DNA of 64,000 bases from Flavobacteriaceae bacterium NBU2973 (GTDB taxonomy: Bacteria > Bacteroidota > Bacteroidia > Flavobacteriales > Flavobacteriaceae), in contig JAOEIQ010000002.1 of NCBI GenBank assembly GCA_026162565.1, positions 421,826-485,825 of the forward strand, read 5' to 3'. The translations under genes were made by a program, and so were the position numbers. Below, piece after piece: positions 18,357 to 27,415 of this stretch. Under the pieces are notes generated by a model that saw nothing but the letters and a program-made list of their open reading frames with translations, was not told the DNA's origin and made no database searches. Each line of letters starts with the position of its first letter. Positions within the stretch are counted from its first letter, which is position 1.

Positions 18357-18374
18357 TCAACTAAAAAATAAACC

Positions 18375-19154
18375 ATGAGTTTTAAAAATAACATCAATAG
18401 TCTGCTAATACTATTAGTAATTTTCATGCTAACATCATGTGGGCCAACCAAAAACATAGTATACTTTCAAGATGAACCTTTAAGCAATGCTGTTATCAAT
18501 ACTAATGATACAGAATTAACTTATAAAGTTGGCGACATGCTCACCATTAATGTATCTGGTCTGGATCCAGATGCAGTTAGGCCATTTAATTTACCTGTAG
18601 CGTCCTTTAGCACTCAAACTAATGCGCAACAAAATAATACGAGAATGCAGAGTTACTTGATTAATAACGACGGAACGATTCAGTTTCCAGTGCTTGGCGC
18701 CTTACAGATGAAAGGACTAACGAGAACTCAAGCTACAGATATGTTAACCAAAAAGTTGGAAGAATATCTGAAAAACCCAATTGTTAATATTCGATTAATA
18801 AATTTCTCAATTACTGTTTTAGGTGAAGTTAATAGACCTGGAACGTATACCATTAGTGACGAACGTATTACATTATCTGAAGCTTTAGGTTATGCCGGAG
18901 ACTTAACAATCTATGGCAAGAGAAATAATATTTTATTAATTAGAGAACTAGACGGAGAAAAACGCTATGCAAAATTAGACCTAACATCAGTAAATATTGT
19001 AAATTCTAAAAATTACTATTTATCACAAAACGATGTTATTTACGTAGAGCCTAATAAATCCAAAGCACGAACCTCTAATTATACACAAAATAACGCCGTT
19101 CTTATTTCTGCCGTTGGAACTTTAGCAACTATTATTGCTATTTTAATTAGATAG
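18375..19154 (+). CDS. wza: Wza-type polysaccharide export lipoprotein
   Basis: Signal peptide II with lipobox L-T-S-C, Cys22 being the lipidated residue. A polysaccharide-export (PES) domain lies at about 45-140 (Y-K-V-G-D-M-L-T-I) and an SLBB domain at about 145-200 (V-L-G-E-V-N-R-P-G-T-Y). The C-terminus (about 237-258) is a hydrophobic helix that would cross the outer membrane. At 259 residues it is shorter than E. coli Wza (379), as is common in Bacteroidota. Acts with the next gene's product as the export channel. Confidence 0.92.
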   Translation: MSFKNNINSLLILLVIFMLTSCGPTKNIVYFQDEPLSNAVINTNDTELTYKVGDMLTINVSGLDPDAVRPFNLPVASFSTQTNAQQNNTRMQSYLINNDGTIQFPVLGALQMKGLTRTQATDMLTKKLEEYLKNPIVNIRLINFSITVLGEVNRPGTYTISDERITLSEALGYAGDLTIYGKRNNILLIRELDGEKRYAKLDLTSVNIVNSKNYYLSQNDVIYVEPNKSKARTSNYTQNNAVLISAVGTLATIIAILIR

Positions 19155-19176
19155 TGTTAAGTACAAACAATCAATC

Positions 19177-21525
19177 ATGGACAACAACACCATAAATAAA
19201 GATAATTTTAGAGACCTAATTGATATCTATGTGTCAAAATGGAAATGGATTGCTTTAAGTGCTCTTATTGCTTTAATATACGCTTATTCAAACTTAAGAT
19301 ATACACCAAATCAATACCTATCGACTGCCTCAATAAAATTAAATGAAGATAAAAGTGATAAACGTTTATCTGAAATTACTGCCTTACAAGATTATGGCTT
19401 ATTCTCAAATAACAACTCTAATGTTATTGATGAAGTTCAAGTTATAAAGTCTCGCTCTATTATTACTAAAGTTGTAGAGGATTTAGGACTCAATATCAAT
19501 TTTCATGTTGTTGGTCGCGTTAAAGACAAAGAGGTATTTATGAATCCGCCTTTAAATTTAAATTTTATTGCTAGTGATTCTGCCGTACATAAAATGGACA
19601 CTACCTTTTATGTGAAAATTATTGATGACAATACCTTTAAAACCTCAAGAATTAATTCTAAAAAATTCTTTTCTCTAAAAAAAGAGGATGAGAGCAATAC
19701 AAAAACATTTTCTTTTGGTGATAGAATACCAACCAGTATTGGTGATTTAATTATCACACCAAATTCAGGAGTTTATGGTACCGAGCCTGATGCTATGGTA
19801 AAAGTAAGCATTAGACCTGTTCCATTAGTCGTTGAAAGTTATCAAGGTCAAATAAAAATTGGTACAACTAAAAATTCTAGTGTTTTAACCTTATCAATCA
19901 AACAGCATATAAAATCTAAAGCTGAACTTATTTTAAATAAGCTTATTGAGAAGTATAATGAGGATGCCATTAATGATAAGGAACAAGTAGTTAAAGTTAC
20001 TTCAGACTTTATAAACAATCGATTAGAGATTGTTTCAAGTGAGCTAGAACAAGTTGATTTAACTGCTGAAACTTTAAAGAAAAATAATAGACTATCCGAT
20101 TTGGCAACACAATCTAGTATTTTTTTACAAACAGAAAAAGAGAACGAGCAACGCCTTGTCAACACTACCAATCAAATTCAGCTAATAGACTACATGAGTG
20201 ATTATATTGCTGAAGATGGTCGTGATACCGATTTACTACCAGCAAATGTTGGTATTGAGGATAGTAACGTCTCTATAATTACTAAAAATTATAATGATTT
20301 AGTATTACAAAGAGATCGAATTCTTAAAAACTCTAGTGACAAAAACCCAACGGTTGTTAACTTAAATAGCCAAATTGAAGCTCTGAAAAATAATTTAGAC
20401 CAGAGTTTAAAAAACTTACGCTCTTCTAGTGAGATTACGTTGAGTGCTTTAAATAAAGAAGATAGGCGTATTAGTTCTCAAATTTATTCTGCTCCAAAAA
20501 AAGAGAGACAGTTTAGAAATATAGAGCGTCAACAAGGTATTAAAGAATCGTTGTATCTATATCTATTAGAAAAACGTGAAGAAACTGCTATTACGTTAGG
20601 CATGTCCTCTCCAAATGCTAAAATTATACAATCGGCTTATACCTCGAGTACTCCAGTTGCTCCAAAAAGAAAAGTAATTTATCTAGCAGCATTATTAATT
20701 GGTTTGTTAATCCCTATTGCAATTATCTACGCTTTAGATTTATTAGACACTAAAGTGCATACCAAAAACGATGTATTAAAACTTGTAAAGGCACCATTTA
20801 TTGGAGATATTCCAAAAGCTAGTAAACGCAAAAAACTGGTTGAAAAAGTAGATTACTCACCTAAAGCAGAAGCCTTTAGATTATTGCGAACGAATATTAA
20901 CTTCATGCTTAAAAACAAAAATAAAACTGGTAAAACCATTTTTGTTACCTCTACTACAAAGCAAGAAGGAAAATCGCATACCTCTGTAAATTTAGCGTCG
21001 TCTTTTTCGTTTTCTGAACAAAAGGTACTGTTATTAGAAACTGACATTCGTGTACCAAGAGTAAACGACTATTTAAAAATTACAGCTAAAAAAGGATTAA
21101 CAGATTACATAAGTGATTCTGACCTAACTCTAAAAGATGTGATTGTTACAGACAAAGACAATGAGTATTTACACGTCATACCTTCTGGAACAATCCCTCC
21201 AAATCCCGCTGAATTATTAATGAATGATCGCGTAACTGAATTATTCGATATCGTTAAAAAAGAATACAACTATATCATTGTTGATACTGCTGCTGTTGGT
21301 TTGGTGACAGACACGTTACTCATTAGTCACTTTGCAGATATGTTTGTCTATGTTGTGAGTGCTGATAATGTAGATAAGAGACAACTTCATATAGCACAAA
21401 CCATGTATGAGGAAGGACGATTACCTAATATGGTTACTTTACTTAATGGCGCCAATAAAAAGAAAGGCTATGGCTATGGTTATGGAGCAGAGCCTAACAA
21501 GAAAAAGTGGTTTAAATTCAGTTAG
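19177..21525 (+). CDS. wzc: Wzc-type polysaccharide co-polymerase with BY-kinase domain
   Basis: 782 residues. Two membrane helices (about 20-37 and 498-517) flank a periplasmic Wzz/GNVR region with coiled-coil stretches. The cytosolic tyrosine-kinase domain has Walker A near residue 600 (K-Q-E-G-K-S-H-T-S), Walker A' near 620 (L-L-L-E-T-D-I-R) and Walker B near 700 (I-I-V-D-T-A). The tail has alternating Gly-Tyr (three Tyr), a short version of the autophosphorylated Tyr cluster. It controls chain length and export with Wza. It overlaps the convergent proline dehydrogenase gene by 4 bases and ends the locus. Confidence 0.93.
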   Translation: MDNNTINKDNFRDLIDIYVSKWKWIALSALIALIYAYSNLRYTPNQYLSTASIKLNEDKSDKRLSEITALQDYGLFSNNNSNVIDEVQVIKSRSIITKVVEDLGLNINFHVVGRVKDKEVFMNPPLNLNFIASDSAVHKMDTTFYVKIIDDNTFKTSRINSKKFFSLKKEDESNTKTFSFGDRIPTSIGDLIITPNSGVYGTEPDAMVKVSIRPVPLVVESYQGQIKIGTTKNSSVLTLSIKQHIKSKAELILNKLIEKYNEDAINDKEQVVKVTSDFINNRLEIVSSELEQVDLTAETLKKNNRLSDLATQSSIFLQTEKENEQRLVNTTNQIQLIDYMSDYIAEDGRDTDLLPANVGIEDSNVSIITKNYNDLVLQRDRILKNSSDKNPTVVNLNSQIEALKNNLDQSLKNLRSSSEITLSALNKEDRRISSQIYSAPKKERQFRNIERQQGIKESLYLYLLEKREETAITLGMSSPNAKIIQSAYTSSTPVAPKRKVIYLAALLIGLLIPIAIIYALDLLDTKVHTKNDVLKLVKAPFIGDIPKASKRKKLVEKVDYSPKAEAFRLLRTNINFMLKNKNKTGKTIFVTSTTKQEGKSHTSVNLASSFSFSEQKVLLLETDIRVPRVNDYLKITAKKGLTDYISDSDLTLKDVIVTDKDNEYLHVIPSGTIPPNPAELLMNDRVTELFDIVKKEYNYIIVDTAAVGLVTDTLLISHFADMFVYVVSADNVDKRQLHIAQTMYEEGRLPNMVTLLNGANKKKGYGYGYGAEPNKKKWFKFS

Positions 21526-22694
21526 AGTCTACGTCTTTTTTTCTCTTGCTTCAATAGATTAAGCTCTCTACTTGTTTGCCCTGCAACAGAGGTATTTTCT
21601 TCTGCACGGCGAATTAAGTAAGGCATCACATCCTTTACTGGTCCAAAAGGCACATATTTAGCAACATTATATCCATGTTCTGCTAGATTATAGCTAATAT
21701 GGTCACTCATACCAAAAAGTTGCCCAAACCACACGCGATTATCACTTTTAGAGATCTTTAAATCCTTCATGATTTGCATTGCCAAATAGGAACTCTCTTC
21801 GTTATGTGTGCCAATAAAGACAGATATATCTTTTAAGTTATTAAGCATATAAGTCATACAGTCATTAAAGTTAGCATCTGTAGTTGCTTTGTCTTTACAA
21901 ATTGGTGACTCATAACCCTTTGCCTCTGCTCTATCGCGTTCTTTCTCCATATAAGCACCACGAACTATTTTCATTCCAACAGTAAAACCGTCGGTTTTAG
22001 CACGCTTATGTAACGCTTTTAAATAGGCCAATCTATCCCAACGATAGGTCTGCAAAGTATTATATACGATTGGTTTTTCGGTATTGTATCGTCTCATCAT
22101 GTCTTCTACTAAATCGTCTGCTGCATCTTGCATCCAACTTTCTTCTCCATCAATTAAAACTTCTACATCTTTCTCTTTTGCTAATTTACACACCTCATCA
22201 AAACGGTTTACTAGTCGTTCCCATTCTTCCTGCTCATCTTTGGTTAAGGTCTTTCCAGAACCCTTTTTTTCAAAAAGATAAAAACGTCCAAAACCAGTTG
22301 GTTTAAATACAACTATTGGCATGGCATCCTTCTCGTCTGCAAAATGAATCAGTTTTAATATCTTATCTTTCGCATCATCAAACTGATTGGCACTCTCCTT
22401 ACCTTCAACAGAATAATCTAAAACCGAGCTCACACCTTTCGTGTACATTTTATCTATTACAGGCAAGCAATCATCTTCATTAACACCACCACAAAAATGA
22501 TCGAAAACCGTAGAGCGTATTAAACCTTCAACTGGTAAGTTAGCTTTAAGCGCAAAGTTGGTAGCAGCTGTACCGATTCTAACTAGTGGTTGATGTGATA
22601 TCATTTTAAACAAAAAATAAGCACGTTCCAGTTCTGAATCGTTTTTTAAACTAAAGGCTACTTCTGTATTATCAAATATTTTTTCTGATGCCAT
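21522..22694 (-). CDS. putA: Proline dehydrogenase
   Basis: Monofunctional PRODH, 390 residues, oxidising proline to pyrroline-5-carboxylate with FAD. The beta-alpha barrel motifs are visible: V-G-M-K-I-V-R-G-A-Y-M-E-K-E-R-D-R-A near residue 240 (FAD contacts) and the substrate-binding Y-L-I-R-R-A-E-E-N near 362. The P5C dehydrogenase half of bifunctional PutA is absent, as is usual in Bacteroidota. Transcribed away from aroB, with an 85-base divergent gap if aroB starts at GTG 22780. Ends in a basic K-K-R-R-R-L. Confidence 0.93.
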   Translation of the reverse strand: MASEKIFDNTEVAFSLKNDSELERAYFLFKMISHQPLVRIGTAATNFALKANLPVEGLIRSTVFDHFCGGVNEDDCLPVIDKMYTKGVSSVLDYSVEGKESANQFDDAKDKILKLIHFADEKDAMPIVVFKPTGFGRFYLFEKKGSGKTLTKDEQEEWERLVNRFDEVCKLAKEKDVEVLIDGEESWMQDAADDLVEDMMRRYNTEKPIVYNTLQTYRWDRLAYLKALHKRAKTDGFTVGMKIVRGAYMEKERDRAEAKGYESPICKDKATTDANFNDCMTYMLNNLKDISVFIGTHNEESSYLAMQIMKDLKISKSDNRVWFGQLFGMSDHISYNLAEHGYNVAKYVPFGPVKDVMPYLIRRAEENTSVAGQTSRELNLLKQEKKRRRL

Positions 22695-22779
22695 TTAAAT
22701 GAGATTTACAACAAAAATATTAATAAAGATGATATATTTTTACCTAAAAACTACTTATTTTCACAGCAAAATTAAATTC

Positions 22780-23847
22780 GTGAAAAGCATTATTACTAAA
22801 GACTATCCCGTTCATTTTAACACAGAATGTTATACACATTTAAACGCATTTTTAAATGACAATACCTTCTCTAAAATTTTTGTGTTAGTAGATAGTAATA
22901 CGCATGAACATTGCTTATCCTATTTTTTATCTCATTTAGAAACTGACATAGCTATTGAGGTTATTGAGATTGAAGCTGGTGAGATTTATAAAACCATTGA
23001 TACCTGTACTGGTGTTTGGAATGCCTTATCAGAGTTAGATGCAGATCGCAAAAGCGTAATGCTTAATCTTGGAGGTGGTGTTGTTACAGATTTGGGTGGT
23101 TTTGTGGCGTCTACTTACAAACGCGGTATTACTTATATAAATATTCCTACATCTCTATTAGCTATGGTAGATGCCTCTGTTGGTGGAAAAACTGGAGTAG
23201 ATCTTGGCGTGATTAAAAACCAAATTGGTGTGATTAATGTTGGCGCTATGGTTTTAATAGATACCCAATTTTTAAACACTTTACCTCAAAACCAAATGCG
23301 TTCTGGTTTAGCAGAAATGTTAAAGCATGGTTTAATTTATGATGAAGCCTATTGGCAACAAATGACCAATTTAAAATCCTTAACGCTAGACGATTTAGAT
23401 GCTTTGATACATCGTTCTGTTGTTATTAAAAATAATATCGTTACAGAAGACCCTTTGGAAAATGGTTTACGTAAGACTCTAAATTATGGTCATACGCTTG
23501 GTCACGCCATCGAATCGTATTTTTTAAGCCATCCTGAAAAAGAGGATTTACTTCATGGCGAAGCTATTGCTATTGGTATGATATTAGCCACCTATATTTC
23601 AAATAAACTGCTTGATTTCCCTGAAGATAAAATGCACGCCATAAAAGCTGCTATATTAAACACATACAGTAAAGTAACTTTTGAAGATTCTGATTTAGAA
23701 CCCATTATCGAGCTCCTTAAATTTGATAAAAAGAATTCCTATGGTAATATCAATTTTGTGTTGTTAGAAGATATTAGTAAAACTAAAATTGACTGTCAAG
23801 TTTCTAATGATCTTATTCGCGACTCATTTAAATATTACGCGTCTTAA
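22780..23847 (+). CDS. aroB: 3-dehydroquinate synthase
   Basis: Second step of the shikimate pathway, turning DAHP into 3-dehydroquinate with NAD and Zn. Shown by G-G-G-V-V-T-D-L-G-G-F, the P-T-S-L-L-A-M-V-D-A-S-V-G-G-K-T-G-V-D block, and the Zn ligands in A-E-M-L-K-H-G, G-H-T-L-G-H-A-I-E and L-H-G-E-A-I-A-I-G. The reading frame is open from 22699, but those 27 extra residues are hydrophobic and unlike the family. GTG at 22780 (M-K-S-I-I-T-K-D-Y) gives 355 residues, the normal length, and leaves room for a promoter. Confidence 0.93.
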   Translation: MKSIITKDYPVHFNTECYTHLNAFLNDNTFSKIFVLVDSNTHEHCLSYFLSHLETDIAIEVIEIEAGEIYKTIDTCTGVWNALSELDADRKSVMLNLGGGVVTDLGGFVASTYKRGITYINIPTSLLAMVDASVGGKTGVDLGVIKNQIGVINVGAMVLIDTQFLNTLPQNQMRSGLAEMLKHGLIYDEAYWQQMTNLKSLTLDDLDALIHRSVVIKNNIVTEDPLENGLRKTLNYGHTLGHAIESYFLSHPEKEDLLHGEAIAIGMILATYISNKLLDFPEDKMHAIKAAILNTYSKVTFEDSDLEPIIELLKFDKKNSYGNINFVLLEDISKTKIDCQVSNDLIRDSFKYYAS

Positions 23848-23872
23848 CTTGTTGTTTATTTTGATTAAGTTT

Positions 23873-23994
23873 CGTCAGTTTGAGTATTCCGACTGCAAAC
23901 GTCGGAATGTATCGAAAACAAGAATTTCATATTAAAAAACCGTCAATTCGAGTTTTTTCTGAAAGAAAAAGTACTTCGACAGGCTCTGCAGAGC
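23873..23994. repeat. Two units of a CGTCA...GAGT palindromic intergenic repeat
   Basis: The 318-base gap after aroB holds two units of one plan. Unit 1 has CGTCAGTTTGAGT (23873-23885), a hairpin with 8-bp arms (23886-23893 and 23901-23908), then GTATCGA. Unit 2 has CGTCAATTCGAGT (23941-23953), a hairpin with 7-bp arms (23954-23960 and 23964-23970), then GTACTTCGA and a 12-base perfect palindrome (23983-23994). I recall such REP-like elements between flavobacterial genes. An open frame over 23880-24080 is repeat sequence, not a gene. The rest of the gap, to 24165, is AT-rich with a weak TAACTTTA site near 24094. Confidence 0.75.
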
Positions 23995-24165
23995 TATTGA
24001 GAATGAGGTTTTTATTTGAAAACTCAAAATGCATGAAGGGTCGCATCTTAACTAATTTTCTTTTAGATTTAATTTATTAAAAAGAAAATTTTGTAACTTT
24101 AGAATACGTATTGCTATTGATTAGAATAATTTCGTTGTAGTTCCAATTACTAACATTGTATTGAG

Positions 24166-24456
24166 ATGAGGCGCATAATTATTGATTACAAAAAGTTGAC
24201 ACCAGACATTCTCAACTTACTGGTTACCAAGTTTCCTGATGGTTATGGAGATGATGATATTATTGTCTTCGATAACCATAAAAACGAAACTATTGAAGCT
24301 GTTCAAGTAGAAACTCTAGACACTATTTATCTGGTTAAAATAGGTAGTAAACTCCGCTACTCCATGGTAAATTATGAGAGTATAGAAGAAGATGATGACG
24401 AGCTAGACACAGCAGATACCAACGAGTTAGGTTTAGATGAAAATAAAGAAGAGTAA
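24166..24456 (+). CDS. Conserved acidic hypothetical protein
   Basis: 96 residues. The first 70 form what looks like one small alpha/beta domain (I-I-I-D-Y-K-K-L-T-P-D-I-L-N-L-L, then F-P-D-G-Y-G-D-D-D-I). The last 25 are almost wholly acidic (E-E-D-D-D-E-L-D-T). I recall similar small proteins in other Flavobacteriia but no assigned function. No signal peptide or membrane segment; a cytoplasmic protein-binding role is only a guess. It converges on the DinB gene with 7 bases between. Confidence 0.7.
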   Translation: MRRIIIDYKKLTPDILNLLVTKFPDGYGDDDIIVFDNHKNETIEAVQVETLDTIYLVKIGSKLRYSMVNYESIEEDDDELDTADTNELGLDENKEE

Positions 24457-24463
24457 AAAGAGC

Positions 24464-24982
24464 CTACAAATAACGCTCTTGTAAAACATCTAGATGATGC
24501 CTAGTATGACCTACAATAATAAATCCTGTAGCTCTTGTAGACATATTACTACCACTTGCCATACCAATACGTTTAAGCATCGTCTCATTAAAACTTGAAA
24601 ACAAAGCGATGGTTGCAGATCTAGTCGCAATAAAATCTTCTAGTAATTCATCTTTACGTCTCGTATTTGCAAAACTCTCTCTATTAAAATCATCCTGATC
24701 AAAACCTAATAGATTAATCGTTTCGTTTCTAGAAAAGCGTAAGGCTCTGTATGCAAACGCGCGTTCTGTATCAATAACATGTTGCACTAACTCTTTAATA
24801 GTCCATTTGCCTTCTGCATAATGATAATCGTATTTAGAGTCGTCTATAGATTGTAATATATCAAGTGTGTAGTTTAGGTTGTCTTTTAAATTATCAACAA
24901 CGTTTAGAGAAGCTGACGCTTTATCAACATACGTTTTGTAGTAAGGGTTGTACTCTGTGTCTTTTAAATCTGATGTCAACAT
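24464..24982 (-). CDS. DinB-family protein
   Basis: 172 residues, a DinB_2-type four-helix bundle. The putative metal-site His residues are in V-Q-H-V-I-D-T-E-R near residue 67 and in G-H-T-R-H-H-L-D-V-L near the C-terminus. Family members include metal-dependent thiol transferases acting with mycothiol or bacillithiol and damage-inducible proteins; the reaction here is unknown. It lies downstream of the Lrp gene but is separated from it by a hairpin terminator, so it probably has its own promoter. Confidence 0.85.
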   Translation of the reverse strand: MLTSDLKDTEYNPYYKTYVDKASASLNVVDNLKDNLNYTLDILQSIDDSKYDYHYAEGKWTIKELVQHVIDTERAFAYRALRFSRNETINLLGFDQDDFNRESFANTRRKDELLEDFIATRSATIALFSSFNETMLKRIGMASGSNMSTRATGFIIVGHTRHHLDVLQERYL

Positions 24983-24996
24983 GGATGAATTAGGTA

Positions 24997-25022
24997 TTAA
25001 AAAAGCCCTTAAAAAAGGGCTT
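24997..25022 (-). terminator. Intrinsic terminator after the Lrp/AsnC gene
   Basis: Perfect 8-bp stem (25003-25010 and 25015-25022) with an AAAA loop on the plus strand. Read on the minus strand, the stem runs straight into a run of T (plus-strand A at about 24997-25002). It lies 5 bases past the Lrp stop. Confidence 0.85.
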
Positions 25023-25027
25023 GTAAA

Positions 25028-25507
25028 TTATATTTCGTTAAAAATATGATGCATTAGTCGTTTTTTATCGTTTATGCTTTCTTCTAACGATATCATGGTT
25101 TCTGTTCTGTAAATACCATCAATATCATCTAACATAAAAATAACCTCTTTAGCATGCTTCGTATTTCTGGCGCGTATTTTACAGAAAATATTAAATTTTC
25201 CAGTGGTAATGTGAGCTACAGTAACAAAAGGTATTTGCTGAATACGCTCTAAAACAAATTGCGTTTGTGAGGTATTTTGTAAAAACACACCAACATAGGC
25301 AATAAACGAATAGCCTAATTTTTGATAATCTAATGTCAGTGACGAGCCTTTAATAATACCAGCTTCTTCCATTTTTTTTACACGCACATGAACTGTACCA
25401 GCAGATATTAATAATTTTTTTGCAATATCTGTAAAAGGAACTCTAGTATTGTCGATTAACATATCTAGAATTTGGTGGTCAATTTCATCTAATCGTATTT
25501 TAGCCAT
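25028..25507 (-). CDS. Lrp/AsnC-family transcriptional regulator
   Basis: 159 residues. The N-terminal winged helix-turn-helix has the standard V-P-F-T-D-I-A-K-K-L-L-I-S-A-G-T-V-H-V-R and ends G-I-I-K-G. The C-terminal RAM/AsnC effector domain begins about residue 65 (G-Y-S-F-I-A-Y-V-G-V). Members sense amino acids and bind DNA as octamers. No obvious target is marked nearby, although proline dehydrogenase 2.5 kb away is a class often controlled by Lrp-type proteins. Confidence 0.92.
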   Translation of the reverse strand: MAKIRLDEIDHQILDMLIDNTRVPFTDIAKKLLISAGTVHVRVKKMEEAGIIKGSSLTLDYQKLGYSFIAYVGVFLQNTSQTQFVLERIQQIPFVTVAHITTGKFNIFCKIRARNTKHAKEVIFMLDDIDGIYRTETMISLEESINDKKRLMHHIFNEI

Positions 25508-25582
25508 AACAGATTTTTTTAAATAAAATACAAAAATACTACAAAATCCTTAAAGATTCTACATGTTTTTTAGATTAAAAAC

Positions 25583-26734
25583 CTATTTTAATGAAAATAA
25601 TTCATTGTTTATCAAAACGAAATCGTTTTCGTAGGCGAGTGTAATTTCTTCAAATTTTGTGGTTAATACTGTATATTTGTTAGCATCAATCTCTTTATGT
25701 GCAACATACTTTTGAAGGTTCGCAATTTTTTCCACTTTTGGTTTAAATTCTATAGTAGTATCTGTAAGAACTTCTTGATATTGAATGGCAATATCCTTTA
25801 TACGCTCTTCGCCATAATTGGTAAATACGGCATTTCTAATAATAACATCGCAAAAACGCTTATTATTTTGTGGTATTTCTAAATAAGGCTCGTACCCTTC
25901 ACCTGAAACTGGATTAGTAGCAATATAATGTATAGCAACTAACAAGGACTGAAACATAAATTCTCTCGTGGTATCTCGTGAATAATCACGTTTATAATGT
26001 CCAGCCTCAAACAGAATGGTTGGCACATTGAGGCTTTGAAAGGTATCTCCAACACAATTTAAATTAAACGCATCGTTGTAAATAGCTACTTGTTCTGGTA
26101 TAACAGATTGCAAATTGTTATTAATAGCCACAATTACTTCCATGGCTTTTCTGCGCGTTGGTGTGATGGTAGTTTTGATGTCTTGAGCAGGTGCTAAAAA
26201 CGAAGCTGTTGCTGGTTTATTGGTGTCTCCTACATTAAAAATAGTACGCTGACCATGCAGATTAAAACAAAAATCTGGTTTAAAGGCATTAAACAACTCA
26301 CGCAATACCTTGCTTTCGGGTTGCGATAAGTCTTGCGCATCTCTATTTAAATCTATCTCGTTAGCATTTAATCGTGTGTAAGCACGTGCGCCATCTGGAT
26401 TTAAAATAGGAATCACGACAATTGTACAAGCTTCTAGAAGCTGCTTAACAACAGAATTATCACTCGCAAACACATTAAACAGATCGAATAAGGCCTTTGT
26501 CGTGGTCGACTCGTTACCATGCATCTGCGACCAGAATAGTAATTTTTTAGAACCAGAACCAAATTGCACCTTATAAATAGCTTCTTGATTTACCGATTTA
26601 CCAATTTCTGAAACTTGAAATTGTTCTGGTAAATTTTGCAAAAGTGGTACAATATGATCGTTGTTTATGTAACGATGCGATAAGGCATTTTCGCGATGGT
26701 TTTTAAACAACTCTTGTAGATAGTCTTGATGCAT
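25583..26734 (-). CDS. M14-family zinc carboxypeptidase
   Basis: 383 residues, no signal peptide, so probably cytoplasmic. Zn ligands His72 and Glu75 in M-H-G-N-E-S, and His160 in F-N-L-H-G. The N-P-D-G and D-L-N-R-D substrate-binding motifs are at 112-115 and about 128-132, and the catalytic Glu243 is in L-F-E-A-G-H. Cleaves C-terminal residues or amide-linked groups from peptides. A TAACTTTG at 26759-26752 on the minus strand is a plausible -7 element. Confidence 0.9.
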   Translation of the reverse strand: MHQDYLQELFKNHRENALSHRYINNDHIVPLLQNLPEQFQVSEIGKSVNQEAIYKVQFGSGSKKLLFWSQMHGNESTTTKALFDLFNVFASDNSVVKQLLEACTIVVIPILNPDGARAYTRLNANEIDLNRDAQDLSQPESKVLRELFNAFKPDFCFNLHGQRTIFNVGDTNKPATASFLAPAQDIKTTITPTRRKAMEVIVAINNNLQSVIPEQVAIYNDAFNLNCVGDTFQSLNVPTILFEAGHYKRDYSRDTTREFMFQSLLVAIHYIATNPVSGEGYEPYLEIPQNNKRFCDVIIRNAVFTNYGEERIKDIAIQYQEVLTDTTIEFKPKVEKIANLQKYVAHKEIDANKYTVLTTKFEEITLAYENDFVLINNELFSLK

Positions 26735-26751
26735 GAATGAGTTTTAAGTTA

Positions 26752-26759
26752 CAAAGTTA
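26752..26759 (-). promoter_or_regulatory. Candidate -7 element of the M14 peptidase gene
   Basis: TAACTTTG on the minus strand, a full match to TAnnTTTG, 18-25 bases before the ATG. No TTG box at the right distance was found. Confidence 0.4.
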
Positions 26760-26975
26760 AACATTTGCTTTTTTACATTTGTAAACAAGTGTTTATAGCT
26801 TTTTTGCATACAATTGTAACCAAATAACTATTGTTTTTACAAAATTGATTATTACAAATTGAAAAATTATCATTAATCAATATACTTTTAATTTAACATA
26901 TTTAATTTCAGTAATTTAAAATATACTATATAAAGTTTTAAATTAGTATGTATTTAACTTTACACATCTAATTAG

Positions 26976-27005
26976 TTGTTATTATACGTATATTGATTAC
27001 ATTTG
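26976..27005 (+). promoter_or_regulatory. Bacteroidota promoter of the XRE regulator gene
   Basis: TTG at 26976-26978, a 19-base spacer and TACATTTG at 26998-27005, a full match to the TTG/TAnnTTTG consensus. It leaves about 25 bases of leader before ATG 27038. The rest of the 303-base gap 26735-27037 is very AT-rich; a second TACATTTG near 26773 on the plus strand has no gene close behind it. Confidence 0.7.
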
Positions 27006-27037
27006 TAACATCTTAATCTCTGTTTTTACTGTTTACA

Positions 27038-27415
27038 ATGATAAACACACAAAATTTTGCAAAACGTCTACAAAAAGTCATCGATTTTTACGGTGAAACA
27101 GGCTCCTCGTTTGCGGAGAAAATTGGTGTACAACGCTCTTCTATTTCGCACATTTTAAGTGGTAGAAATAAGCCGAGTTTAGATTTTGTAATGAAGGTAC
27201 TTGCCTCCTATCCAGAAGTCGAATTGTATTGGTTGCTAAATGGTAAAGGACAATTTCCTGCGCAAGAACAAAAAACCGAACCAAAAATTACTACAGAATT
27301 ACCCAAACCACCAAAAACCGAAATAAAGCCTTCTGATGTACGATCTGGTGATAAGGCAATAGAACGTATTGTTATTTTCTATAAAGATGGGAGTTTTAAG
27401 AGTTTTGAAGACTAA
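27038..27415 (+). CDS. XRE-family helix-turn-helix regulator
   Basis: 125 residues. A Cro/C1-type HTH covers about residues 8-68: S-S-F-A-E-K-I-G-V-Q-R-S-S-I-S-H-I-L-S-G-R-N-K-P is the helix-turn-helix, and E-L-Y-W-L-L-N-G-K-G closes the domain. A Pro/Lys-rich linker (about 75-105) leads to a short C-terminal strand-helix (I-E-R-I-V-I-F-Y-K-D-G-S-F). The layout is common among single-copy Flavobacteriia regulators whose targets are not known. The stop abuts the end of the convergent GNAT gene. Confidence 0.9.
   Translation: MINTQNFAKRLQKVIDFYGETGSSFAEKIGVQRSSISHILSGRNKPSLDFVMKVLASYPEVELYWLLNGKGQFPAQEQKTEPKITTELPKPPKTEIKPSDVRSGDKAIERIVIFYKDGSFKSFED

Noticed and set aside
22699..22779. 27-residue N-terminal extension of AroB
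   Set aside because: It is hydrophobic, not family-like, and takes up most of the divergent promoter region; GTG 22780 gives the normal length.
23880..24080. 66-residue ORF after aroB
   Set aside because: It runs through two palindromic repeat units and has no protein-like composition; the DNA pattern explains it.
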